Assembly (NCBI RefSeq): GCF_001896135.2
Contig: NZ_MPOH02000009.1
Location: forward strand, 485,074-549,073
DNA: 64,000 bases
Direction: 5' to 3'
Source of the DNA: Streptomyces phaeoluteigriseus
GTDB lineage: Bacteria; Actinomycetota; Actinomycetes; Streptomycetales; Streptomycetaceae
Below, in pieces: positions 9,716 to 18,911 of this stretch (its first letter is position 1; each line of letters begins with the position of its first letter). Under the pieces are notes generated by a model that was given only the letters and a program-made list of their open reading frames with translations, searched no databases and had not been told where the DNA came from. Position numbers and translations under genes: made by a program.

Positions 9716-11838
9716 TCAGCCCCCCGACGAGACCGCCCGTCTCTGCGGAGCGATGCCTGAGGGGACTGCGCGGGCTCGGGCCGGGGTGCCTGTCCAGCAG
9801 GTTCCTCTGCGGGAGAGGAGGCGGCGGAGCCAGAGTTCCAGGGAGATCAGGTCGGCGAGACCGTCGAGGGGGAGGGGTTCGCCCGCGGCGGCCGCGCGGA
9901 GGGCCTTGCGGACGACGCGGGCCTCGATCAGGCCCGCGTCGGCGAGGAGGGGCGCGTCGAAGAGGTCGACGAGGGGGTCCGCGGCCATGCGCAGGCCCGC
10001 GCGGGCCGCGGCGGTGGCGGTGGCCTGGGTGGGGGTGCCCCAGCCGGGCGGGAGGTCGGCCACGCCGGAGCTCTTGAGGACGGTACGCAGGATCGCGGCG
10101 CGCGCCCCCGGCTGCACGCGCAGGGTCTCGGGGAGCGCGCGGCAGGCGCGTACGACCTGGTTGTCGAGGAAGGGCGCGTGCAGGCGCTGGGAGCGGATCT
10201 CGGCGGCCTGTTCCAGGACGCGCAGGTCGGCCGCGTGGCGGGCGAGGGCGGCACGCGCGCGATAGTCGCCGGGACGCTGGCCGGGGCCCCCTCCGGCTCG
10301 GTGGGCCGTGCTCTGGAGGCGAACCGATACTTCGGCCAGCGCCTCACCGGTCAGCCACCGTGCGGCCGGACCGGGCCCGCCCCACGCGAGGGCGGCCAGG
10401 GAGGCGCCCACCGCACCTCCGGGGTCGTCGAAGCGGCGGTGCATCAGCCGTTCGGCGAGGCCGTCCAGTCCCGCCCGGTACGGCGTGCGGGCCAGCCGGC
10501 GGGCGGCGCCGTACACGCGCGCGGGGACGAGGACGGAGCCGTCCGCCTTGGTGAGGGCGGCGACCGGGCGCACCAGGTGGCGTCGTTTGCGGTCCATCAG
10601 GAGGTCGGCGAGGCGGGCGGGGTGGGCGTCGAGGACCTGGCGGGCGCCGTAGCCCGTGAAGTGGTCGGCGCTGCCCGCGGCCAGGCGGGCGCGGTGGCGG
10701 GCCGCGGTCACCAGGCTGGGGCCGGGTTCGTCGGTGAGCGGGCCGTCCAGGTCCGCGTACGGGAGGGTCTCCTCGCCGCCGGTCACGACGACGTGGTGCA
10801 GGCGGGGGTTGGCCGCGAGGGTGCCTGCCCGTTCCAGTTCCGCCTCGCGTCCGCCGACGGCCAGGTCGTTGAAGGTGACGGCCAGCAGGCGTTCGCCCGC
10901 GCCCGTGCCGTGGCCGAGAAGCGTGCCGGGTCTGCCGGGCAGGCCGGCGGCGAGGAGGGCGAGCGTCCCGGAGGCGGGGCCGCCGGACAGGTCGGCGCCG
11001 ATGCCCGGAACCGGCATCCCGCGCGCGGCGCGGCGCTCCGCGGGTCCCATGCCGGGCACGGGGCCGGGGTCGATGTCGGGGACGTGCCGCGGCGCGGACA
11101 GACGCGCGCGTACCGCCTCGACGAGGGCGTCACGGACGGCGTCGACCGCGCGGTCCGGGTCTGCCGGGGCGGCCGCCACGGCGAGCGAGGCGACCTGCTC
11201 GTACCCGGCGATCTCGCGGGCGCCGGCGCGCAGAATGAGTGCGTGCCCCGGCGGAATGCGCCGTACGCCGTCGTACGGGGTGGAGTCCTGCACGGCGGCC
11301 GGTACGTCGGGAGCGGCGAGGAGGGCCGCGAGGTGGCCGAAGTCGAGGTTGGCCTCGATGAGGTCGGCCAGCGGCAGCGCCGCGGTCGCGTAGGCCGTGC
11401 CGCCCGCCCAGGGGGTGTGGAACACCGGGCGGCGCCCGCGAGATCGCCGCAGACGGTGATGCGCCGGTCGACCTGGACGACCGCGGTGTAGCTGCCGGGC
11501 CAGGCCGTCAGATGCCGGAGTGCGCCTCCGCGCGCGGCGAACAGGCCGACCCGCAGTTCTTCGTCCGTCGCTCCGCAGGTGCCGAGGACCGCGATCCGGG
11601 TCCGGGCGTCGGCCCGCACCACGCGCACCTCGTCGGGCCGCCAGTCGCCGACCGCCCACAGCGGATCGGGGTCGCCCCACAGGAGTTGGGAGCCGACCGG
11701 GTGCAGCGTCTCGCCGTCCTGACCGATCCGGCCGCCGTCCTCGGCGGTGTACGTGCCCGGGCCGCCGTAGGCCCCCGCTCCCGGTGTGCCGGGGCCAGTG
11801 GCCGCGGCGGTGCTGCTCCATCCCACCAACCACCGCAT
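9716..11838 (-). CDS. asparagine-synthetase-like protein, macrolactam/lasso-cyclase type (frame break near 11430)
   Basis: About 707 residues after adding one base near 11430 (DLAGA then PVFHTPWAGG). The N-terminal half resembles the class II glutaminase fold but begins MRWLVGW and lacks the catalytic Cys2, so it should not hydrolyse glutamine. The C-terminal half has a PP-loop-like SGGPAS motif and the late LHAPFLDNQVVRACRALP block typical of asparagine synthetases. This combination is seen in lasso-peptide cyclases and the albusnodin/ikarugamycin-type macrolactam cyclases. The start ATG 11838 has a good GGAGG five bases upstream. No lasso protease or obvious precursor gene adjoins it, so its substrate is unknown. 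Confidence 0.7.
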
Positions 11839-12561
11839 CGACGCCTCCACAGGCTGTGGACAACAGCTGCACCGTCCGAACGGTTCACATGCTGCCACGA
11901 AGAACGCGCCGTAGAGGAAGGTGACGCCGCGCAGGATCCGACAAGTGCGCCCGCGCGAGCGCCCCCATGCCGACCGGGAAGGTTGTGTGAACTCCCGCGC
12001 GTGAAGCGGCGATCACCGCGTGCACCCCCGCGCGTGCGACGCGAATGCGCCCCCGATACGCTCCCCCAGAATGCCCCGAGCGCCCTGGATTTCCATGGTG
12101 AGAGGCGTATTCGTCGACGGAACACAGGGTCGATTTTCAGCCAAATACCGCGCGTCGAACCGCCGTTCAAACAGGTTCGCACACGCTCCGTCACACTCGC
12201 GCCCTCAACACGGCGCGTCGGTCCGGGAGGCGGAGAACGCCTCCCGGACCGCTCCGCCGCCCGCGGGGATTGTGGCGGCGGTGTCCCCCAGCCCACTGGA
12301 TCCAGTACAGCGGGCCGACCCACGCACCGCCCATGGAAGCGCTCCCCCGGTGGCCGGAGTAGAGCGCACGGACGGGCGCACGGCCACACGTCGGGAGCAC
12401 GCCGCAACCGTGCGTATGGGGACCCGCACTTCCGTACGGACCACAATCCCGCCAACCGGAAGAATGCCCCTTAACGCTTGGGATGCGGCGAACTACGCTG
12501 GGTTTACGAATGCCGCATGGTTATGCCAGCGCGGCAGCCGTCTGTGTCGAGGGGTGGCGCA
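11839..12561. other. 723-bp divergent intergenic region
   Basis: Separates the cyclase-like gene (minus) from the NsdA-like regulator (plus). It holds a strong 13-bp hairpin at 12220-12250, a second weaker GGCGGCGG stem just after it, a perfect 12-bp palindrome ACTGGATCCAGT at 12295-12306, and a 7-bp inverted repeat ATGCGGC/GCCGCAT at 12483-12518 in front of the regulator. No convincing protein gene was found. A terminator-like hairpin in the middle of a divergent spacer hints at an unrecognised short transcript. Confidence 0.5.
12220..12250. terminator. perfect 13-bp stem-loop inside a divergent spacer
   Basis: Arms 12220-12232 and 12238-12250 are perfectly complementary with a 5-nt GAGAA loop. 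It is symmetrical enough to work for either strand; no U-tract follows. No annotated gene ends nearby. Confidence 0.6.
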
Positions 12562-13985
12562 ATGTCCAGGGAGCAACGCGGGCCGAACGAAAAACTCGGC
12601 ACCGTTCTCGCCCTCGCGGGAATCAGCAACGCGGGACTCGCGCGTCGCGTCAACGATCTGGGCGCACAACGCGGGTTGACGCTTCGCTACGACAAGACGT
12701 CGGTGGCGCGCTGGGTGTCGAAGGGCATGGTGCCGCAGGGTGCCGCGCCGCACCTGATCGCGGCCGCCATCGGCCAGAAGCTCGGCCGGCCCGTGCCGTT
12801 GCACGAGATCGGGCTCGCGGACGCGGACCCCGCGCCCGAGGTGGGCCTGGCCTTCCCCAGGGACGTCGGCCAGGCCGTGCGCTCGGCGACCGAGCTGTAC
12901 CGGCTCGACCTCGCGGGCCGCCGGGCGGGCTCGGGCGGCATCTGGCAGTCGCTGGCGGGTTCGTTCGCGGTGAGCGCGTACGCGACGCCCGCCTCGCGGT
13001 GGCTGATAACCCCGGCCGACAGTTCGGTGGCGCGCGAGGTGACCTCCGCCGAGGCCTCCGGGGCACCGCTCAAAGTCGGCCACAGCGACGTACGGAAACT
13101 GCGGGAGGCCGCCGAGGACGCCAGGCGCTGGGACTCCAAGTACGGCGGCGGCGACTGGCGTTCGTCCATGGTGCCGGAGTGCCTGCGGGTGGAGGCGGCA
13201 CCGCTGCTGCTCGGCGCGTACTCCGACGAGGTCGGCCGCGCCCTGTTCGGCGCCTCCGCCGAACTCACCCGGCTCGCGGGCTGGATGGCCTTCGACACCG
13301 GCCAGCAGGAGGCCGCCCAGCGCTACTACATCCAGGCACTGCGCCTCGCGCGCGCGGCGGCCGACGTACCCCTCGGGGGATACGTCCTGGCCTCCATGTC
13401 CCTCCAGGCGACCTACCGCGGCTTCGGCGACGAGGGCGTCGACCTCGCCCAGGCCGCCCTGGAGCGCAACCGCGGCCTGGCCACGGCCCGCACGCTGAGC
13501 TTCTTCCGCCTCGTCGAGGCACGCGCCCACGCGCGCGCAGGTGACGCGCAGGCCGCCGGTGCGCCCTCAAGGCGGCCGAGAGCTGGTTGGAGCGGGCCCG
13601 TGACGGCGACCACGACCCGTCCTGGCTGGGTTTCTACTCCTACGACCGTTTCGCCGCCGACGCCGCCGAGTGCTACCGCGATCTGAAGGCACCACGCCAG
13701 GTGCGCCGCTTCACGGAGCAGGCCCTGTCGCAGCCGACGGAGGAGTTCGTGCGCTCGCACGGCCTGCGGCTCGTCGTCTCGGCGGTCGCCGAGCTGGAAT
13801 CGGGCAATCTGGACGCGGCCTGCGCGCAGGGCGTGCGGGCCGTGGAGGTGGCCGGCCGTATTTCGTCCGCCCGCACCACCGAGTACGTCAAGGACCTCCT
13901 GCACCGCCTGGAGCCGTACGGCGACGAGCCGCGCGTGGTCGAGCTGCGCGAGCGGGCCCGGCCCCTGCTGATGACGCCGGCCTGA
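12562..13985 (+). CDS. NsdA-like regulator: N-terminal HTH plus TPR-like region (frame break near 13562)
   Basis: The start ATG 12562 ([13 protein letters not shown]) follows GAGGGG with good spacing. Residues ~8-75 form an HTH ([18 protein letters not shown] ... [10 protein letters not shown]). The rest is helical with TPR-like pairs ([52 protein letters not shown]). One base is missing at about 13562 in a GCG(G)CCCTC run, after which the frame goes on ([22 protein letters not shown]) to 13985, giving 474 residues. The layout and several blocks parallel nsdA at 40252-41744, so it is a probable paralogue. NsdA represses differentiation and antibiotics in S. coelicolor; a similar role here is inference. 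Confidence 0.75.
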
Positions 13986-14067
13986 GCCGACCGCGCCGGG
14001 GGCGCCCCACGGGTTTGAAGGCATTGTCAGTGGCGCAGTGCACTATCGAAGCCGGGAGGTGGTGCAG

Positions 14068-15276
14068 GTGCGGGCGATCGGCTACGACTGTGACGTGCTG
14101 GTGATCGGAGGCGGGATCGTCGGCATGTCGACGGCGCACGCGATCAGCCGTGCCGCGCCGGGCACGCGCGTGACGGTGCTGGAGAAGGAACCGGGCCCGG
14201 CCCGCCACCAGACGGGCCGGAACAGCGGCGTCATCCACAGCGGCGTCTACTACCGCCCCGGCTCGCTCAAGGCGCGCTACGCGGTCCGGGGCTCCGCCGA
14301 GATGATCAAGTTCTGCGCGGAGTACGGCATCCCGCACGCCGTCACCGGCAAGCTGATCGTCGCGACGGACCGCGCCGAGCTGCCCCGCCTGCACGCCCTG
14401 GCCCAGCGCGGCAGGGAGAACGGGATCGCGGTCCGCGAGCTGGGCCCCGCCCAGATCATGGAGTACGAGCCGGAAATCACCGGCCTGGCGGCGATCCATG
14501 TCGGCACGACCGGCACCTGCGACTTCACCGCGGTCGCCCGGCAGCTCGGCGAGGCCTCCGGCGCCGAGATCCGCTACGGCGCGCGGGTCGTCCGCGTCGA
14601 CCGCCGCCCCGACCGCGGTGTGGCCGTCCGCACCGCGCGCGGCGACACGGTCCGCGGCCGCGTCCTGGTGAACTGCGCGGGTCTGTACTGCGACGGGATC
14701 GCCCGCCTGACCGGGGACGACCCCGAGGTCCGCATCGTCCCCTTCCGCGGCGAGTACTACGAGCTGGCCCGCCAGGACCTGGTGCGCGGCCTGGTCTACC
14801 CGGTCCCCGACCCGGCCTTCCCGTTCCTCGGCGTGCACCTCACCCGCGGCCTGGACGGCAGTGTCCACGTCGGCCCCAACGCGGTCCCGGCCCTGGCCCG
14901 CGAGGGGTACGGCTGGGGGGTCGTGCGTCCGCGGGAGGCCGCGGCGACGGCGGCCTGGCCCGGCGCCTGGCGCCTGGCCCGCCGGCACTGGCGCCACGGC
15001 GTCGGGGAGCTGCACCGGTCCCTGTCCAAGCGCGCCTTCGTGGAGGAGATCCGCCGCCTGCTGCCCGCCGTGGAGCCGCAGGACCTGGTCCGCGCGGCCC
15101 CCGGCGTCCGCGCCCAGGCCGTCCGACGGGACGGCACCCTGGTGGACGATTTCCTCATACGGCAGTCCCCGCGCGCGATCCACGTGCTGAACGCCCCCTC
15201 CCCCGCGGCCTCCGCCTCCCTGCCGATCGGCCGAGAGGTGGCCCGCAGGGCACTGGAGGCACTGGGGCCGGTGTAG
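14068..15276 (+). CDS. lhgO: L-2-hydroxyglutarate oxidase
   Basis: FAD-dependent DAO-family enzyme that oxidises L-2-hydroxyglutarate to 2-oxoglutarate. It has a Rossmann FAD motif DVLVIGGGIVGMSTAHAI at the N-terminus, then RHQTGRNSGVIHSGVYYRPGS, the conserved substrate/FAD region of the LhgO/YgaF family, and TTGTCDFTAVARQL mid-protein. The C-terminal half carries FRGEYYEL and PFLGVHLTR. Start GTG 14068 is chosen because GGGAGG lies eight bases upstream; in-frame GTGs at 14038, 14059 and 14062 are less well placed. This gives 402 residues. Confidence 0.88.
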   Translation: MRAIGYDCDVLVIGGGIVGMSTAHAISRAAPGTRVTVLEKEPGPARHQTGRNSGVIHSGVYYRPGSLKARYAVRGSAEMIKFCAEYGIPHAVTGKLIVATDRAELPRLHALAQRGRENGIAVRELGPAQIMEYEPEITGLAAIHVGTTGTCDFTAVARQLGEASGAEIRYGARVVRVDRRPDRGVAVRTARGDTVRGRVLVNCAGLYCDGIARLTGDDPEVRIVPFRGEYYELARQDLVRGLVYPVPDPAFPFLGVHLTRGLDGSVHVGPNAVPALAREGYGWGVVRPREAAATAAWPGAWRLARRHWRHGVGELHRSLSKRAFVEEIRRLLPAVEPQDLVRAAPGVRAQAVRRDGTLVDDFLIRQSPRAIHVLNAPSPAASASLPIGREVARRALEALGPV

Positions 15277-15440
15277 GCGAGCGGCGACGCGACGGTGGTC
15301 GCCCCCTGCCCCTGCGCACTCCCACCGGCCCCGGTACCCGCCCGTCTCCCGTCCCCGTCCCCCGACCACCTGTCCCGTCCCCATCCCCCTCCCCCGCCAC
15401 TGTCCCGTCCCCGGTTCCGGCGATCGCCCGGTCCTGGCCG

Positions 15441-15968
15441 GTGGGCACGCGCCCCGCGGTGCTGCGCGGCTGGGACCCCCCGGCCACCCCGTACGCCCGC
15501 GGCCACCGCGGCGTCGACCTGGCGGCCCCCGCAGGCGCCCCGGTCCGGGCCGTCGCGGCGGGCCGGGTCCTGTTCGCGGGCCGGGTGGCGGGACGGGGCG
15601 TGGTCTCACTGGAACTGACCGGTACGGGCACCCCGCCCCTGCGCACGACCTACGAGCCGGTGGCCCCCTCGGTCACCGAGGGCGACGAGATCACCTCGGC
15701 CCAGCCGATCGGCACCCTCTCCCCCATGACCTCCCACTGCCCCACCACATGCCTCCACTGGGGCCTGCGCAGGGACGAGACCTACCTGAACCCCTTGTCC
15801 CTGCTCCCCTCATGGCTGAGCGGGAAGGGCCCCATCGCGGCTGCTACCGGTGTTGGGGGTACCGCTGCCGTGATCACGTCAGGGCGCCGGCCGGAGCCAC
15901 ACCCCGCAACCTCAGGGCCGCGCCCCACCCGCTACCCCGCAACGTCAGGGCCGCGCCCCACCCGCTAG
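15441..15968 (+). CDS. LytM/M23-like protein, start unresolved and apparently lacking a signal peptide
   Basis: The M23 core is present: GHRGVDLAAPAGAPVRAVAAG supplies the first zinc ligands (HxxxD), and TTCLHWGLRRDETYLNP corresponds to the usual HLHxE box. The first His of HxH is Cys here, while the zinc-ligand His is kept. The upstream in-frame sequence is Pro/Ser-rich (ending IARSWP just before 15441) and has no start codon or signal peptide back into lhgO, so the 5' end may be frame-shifted or decayed. The C-terminus ends in an 11-residue tandem duplication (PATSGPRPTR-type). Its TAG stop shares a CTAG with the stop of the opposing TetR gene. Confidence 0.65.
   Translation: MGTRPAVLRGWDPPATPYARGHRGVDLAAPAGAPVRAVAAGRVLFAGRVAGRGVVSLELTGTGTPPLRTTYEPVAPSVTEGDEITSAQPIGTLSPMTSHCPTTCLHWGLRRDETYLNPLSLLPSWLSGKGPIAAATGVGGTAAVITSGRRPEPHPATSGPRPTRYPATSGPRPTR
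15901..15966 (+). repeat. 33-bp tandem duplication, two copies
   Basis: 15901-15933 and 15934-15966 are identical except for one base. Being 33 bp, the duplication keeps frame and repeats 11 residues at the end of the M23-like protein. Confidence 0.9.
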
Positions 15969-16553
15969 CCCCGAACCCCCCGCACGACCATCCTCACCGC
16001 CGCCTCCGTCACCACGGAGGGCTCCTCGACCCCCAGCTCGATCCTCCGCACAGCCGCGTCCACCACCCCCTGCACCAACATCGCCGCCAACCGCGGCTCC
16101 GCATGCCCCAGCTCCCCCACCGCCTCGACCGATCATCGCCACGAGCCCTCCGTGCGCGGCCCGGATCTTCTCCCGCGCCCCCGCGTCCAGCTCGCTCGCC
16201 GAGATCGCCACCACGGCCCGGTGCCGCCGGTCCCCCACCAGCGCCAGCTGCCGCCGCACATAGGCCTCCACCTTGGCTTCCGGCCCCTGCGCCGCGGCCA
16301 TCGCCGCCTCGACCTCCGCCGCCCAGACGGGGAAGTCGACCTCGCACAGCTCCTCGACCACGGCCGCCCGCGACCGGAAGTACTCGTACACGGAGGAGCG
16401 CGCGAGCCCCGTCCGCTCGGCGAGGGCGGGGAAGGTCAGCGCCTCCGTACCGCCCTCGGACAGCAGCGAACGAGCCGCGTCCAGCAGGGCGGCTCGCTGC
16501 ATCGACCGGTGCTCGGCCACGGAGGCCGCTCGAATCCTTGGCACGTCAACCAC
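15965..16553 (-). CDS. TetR-family regulator (frame break near 16131)
   Basis: The N-terminal TetR helix-turn-helix is clear: RAALLDAARSLLSEGGTEALTFPALAERTGLARSSVYEYFRSRAAV at residues 20-65. The ligand domain follows. After GLVAMIG the frame slips near 16131. In the shifted frame the protein continues sensibly (EAVGELGHAEPRLAAMLVQGVVDAAVRRIELGVEE) to TAG at 15965-15967. The slip looks like one extra base, or two lost. The start is GTG 16553. It converges with the M23-like gene and their stop codons overlap by two bases. It lies 60 bp from the whiG stop. Ligand and targets are unknown. Confidence 0.75.
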
Positions 16554-16613
16554 TGTACGGACGCCGCACCCGCATGGGGAGTGGCTCCGGCCTCACGGTC
16601 GTCGTCCGCCGGT

Positions 16614-17450
16614 TCACCGGCCGAAGCTCGCCAGCTTCGCGCGCAACTGCAGCACGGATTTGGTGTGGATCTGACTGACCCGGCTCTCGGTGACCCCCAG
16701 CACGTTGCCGATCTCCGCGAGGGTCAGCCCCTCGTAGTAGTACAGCGTCACGACCGTCTTCTCGCGCTCGGGCAGCGTGTTGATGGCCCGCGCCAGGAAC
16801 CGCCGCAGCTCCCGGTCCTCGGCCACCTCCACGGGGTTGTCCGCGGTGGTGTCCTCCAGCGTGTCCATGACGCTGAGGCCGCCCTCACCGCCGACATGCA
16901 GCAGTTCCTCCAGGGCCACCACGTTGGCCAGCGACAACTGGCTGAACACGGAGTGCAGGTCGTCCACCGCGATGCCCAGCTCGGCGGCCACCTCGACCTC
17001 CGACGGAGTCCGTCTGAGCCGCGCCTCCAGCGTGGCGTAGGCCCGCTCGACGTTGCGCGCCTTCTGCCGTACGGACCGGGGGATCCAGTCCAGCGCCCGC
17101 AGCTCGTCGATCATCGCGCCGCGGATCCGGGTGATCGCGTACGTCTCGAACTTGATCTCCCGGCCGATGTCGAACTTCTCGATCGCGTCGATCAGCCCGA
17201 ACACCCCCGAGGACACGAAGTCCGCCTGCTCCACATTGGGCGGCAGCCCCACGCTCACCCGTCCCGCCACGTACTTGACGAGCGGCGAGTAGTGCAGGAT
17301 CAGCTGCTCCCGCAGCCGCTCGTCCCCCGTCGCCTTGTACGACCGCCACAGCTCGTCGAGTGTCGAGGGAGCGGGCGGCCGCACGCTGCCACCGTCGCGG
17401 GCGGCTGGGGGGATCGCCGCCCGGTCGGACCCGGAGGTGTGCTGGGGCAT
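16614..17450 (-). CDS. whiG: RNA polymerase sigma factor WhiG
   Basis: 278 residues, matching streptomycete WhiG from its opening [20 protein letters not shown]. This FliA/SigD-type sigma commits aerial hyphae to sporulation. Regions seen: 2.1-2.4 around [22 protein letters not shown] to [20 protein letters not shown], region 3 at [13 protein letters not shown], and region 4.2 HTH at [23 protein letters not shown]. It stands alone: about 300 bp upstream to dprA and 60 bp downstream to a TetR gene. Activity in S. coelicolor is held in check by the anti-sigma RsiG; that gene is not in this window. Confidence 0.95.
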   Translation of the reverse strand: MPQHTSGSDRAAIPPAARDGGSVRPPAPSTLDELWRSYKATGDERLREQLILHYSPLVKYVAGRVSVGLPPNVEQADFVSSGVFGLIDAIEKFDIGREIKFETYAITRIRGAMIDELRALDWIPRSVRQKARNVERAYATLEARLRRTPSEVEVAAELGIAVDDLHSVFSQLSLANVVALEELLHVGGEGGLSVMDTLEDTTADNPVEVAEDRELRRFLARAINTLPEREKTVVTLYYYEGLTLAEIGNVLGVTESRVSQIHTKSVLQLRAKLASFGR

Positions 17451-17751
17451 TCGTCGCCTTGTGTCGTTCTGCCGTGATGTGCGTGCGATGAGGGTTTCTG
17501 GGGCGAGCCGCCGGTCTGGCGGCCGTTTGGTGTCGGGTGGTGCCGGGTGGCCGGTCTGTGCCGGAATCCACGTGAGCGTAGCGTGACTGGAGTGTCGCGG
17601 TGTGCGAACTCTCTGCCCGGAGCTGTACGCAGATACGTTCCGGCGAGCGCCCGGCGGAGCAGGCCGGTCGCCCTGGGTGACCGGCGGGACGCGTCAACTG
17701 CGGGAATTCTCAAGGGGTTCGGCGTTCCCCCGGACGGCCGAACCCCCTCGG
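17451..17751. other. spacer between dprA and whiG
   Basis: Should contain the whiG promoter. A small stem (7-bp arms 17663-17669 / 17679-17685) could end the dprA transcript. No gene and no convincing -10/-35 pair were seen. Confidence 0.35.
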
Positions 17752-18911
17752 TCAACACGGGCCTCGCCCCGCTCGCAGGGAGACCATCGCCTGGCGTGTC
17801 AACTTCCAGTCGTCGCCGTGTCGTTCGACGTAACCGAGTGCCCTCAGTTCGTACAGTCTCGCGATCGCGTCGTCCTTGGTGGTGCCGCCCTCGCGGGCGA
17901 TCTCGTCGACCGCCGCCGCCCGTCGGCCGGGAAGCGCGGCGAGGACGCGCCGGGCGTCCGGCTCCAGCAGGTCGCGGGGCAGTACCGGGCCACGCCGTTC
18001 CGGGGCCAGCTCGCCGATCCCGCCGACCAGTTCGACGACCTCGGCGGCGTCGGTGACCAGCACGGCCTCCCCGCGCAGCAGTTCGTGCACGCCCGCCGAG
18101 AGTCCGCTGGTGGCGGGCCCGGGGACGCCCATGGTGTGCCGGCCCAGCCGCTGCGCCGCCCGCGCGGTGACGAGGGAGCCGCTGCGGTGGGCAGCCTCGA
18201 CTACCACGGTGCCGCCGGTGAGCGCGGCGATGACCCGGTTGCGCAGGATGAACCTGCTCGGTGTGGGATGGTCCCCCGGCGGCAGCTCCCCGACGACCAG
18301 ACCCTGGTCCGCGATTCTGTTGATCAACTCGGTGTGCCCGCGCGGGTAGGGCCGGTCGACCCCGCAGGCGAGCACGGCGACGGTGGCGCCGCCCGCGGCG
18401 AGCGCCCCGCGGTGGGCGGCGCGTCGACGCCGTAGGCGCCGCCGGAGACCACCACCCAGCCGCGCTCGGCGAGGCCGGCGGCGAGGGTGGCCGCCATGTG
18501 TGCGCCGTACTCGGTGCAGGCGCGGGCGCCGACGAGCGCTACCGACCTGAGCGCCCACATCCGCAGGCTGGGCCCGCCCCGGACCCACAGGCCCAGCGGC
18601 CGGGCGTCCCCGAGATCGTCCAGCGGCCCCGGCCACTCGACGTCCCCCGGGCAGAGGAACCGCACTCCGGCCTCCCGGGCGGCGGCCAGATCCCGCTCCG
18701 GCTCGGCCCGCGCGGCCCGCGCCAGGAGGCCGGTCCAGCGCTGCTCGGTCGCCCCGGGCAGGGCTTCTCCGCCACCGCACAACCGCCGTACCACCTCCTC
18801 GGCACCGCGCTCGCGCACCCAGGCGCCACCCACCTCGTCACCGGGTTCGAGGACCCGGGTGAGGAAGGCCCGCGCGAGCCGCTCCCCGCCCGGCTCGCCG
18901 ACACCGGTCAT
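17752..18911 (-). CDS. dprA: DNA-processing protein A (frame break near 18420)
   Basis: Loads RecA onto incoming single-stranded DNA in transformable bacteria; widely conserved in Streptomyces, where its role is less clear. The Rossmann-like core is visible as VALVGARACTEYG, VVSGGAYGVDA(A)AHRGALAAGG and PSRFILRNRVIAALTGGTVVVEA. One base is missing between 18420 and 18421 in the GACGC(G)GCCGCC run, splitting the conserved GVDAAAH motif; reconstructed length is 386 residues. The C-terminal winged-helix (AVDEIAREGGTTKDDAIARL) is present. The ATG overlaps the comM stop as ATGA, so the two are translationally coupled. Confidence 0.9.

Noticed and set aside
12013..12096. Minus-strand 27-residue peptide (MEIQGARGILGERIGG...) as a possible lasso precursor for the cyclase-like gene
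   Set aside because: No ribosome binding site, no Thr at the -2 leader position, and no Asp/Glu at core position 7-9 in a convincing frame.
12020..12679. A 219-codon plus-strand frame ahead of and overlapping the NsdA-like regulator
   Set aside because: Overlaps the well-supported regulator start, crosses a strong hairpin, and resembles no protein.
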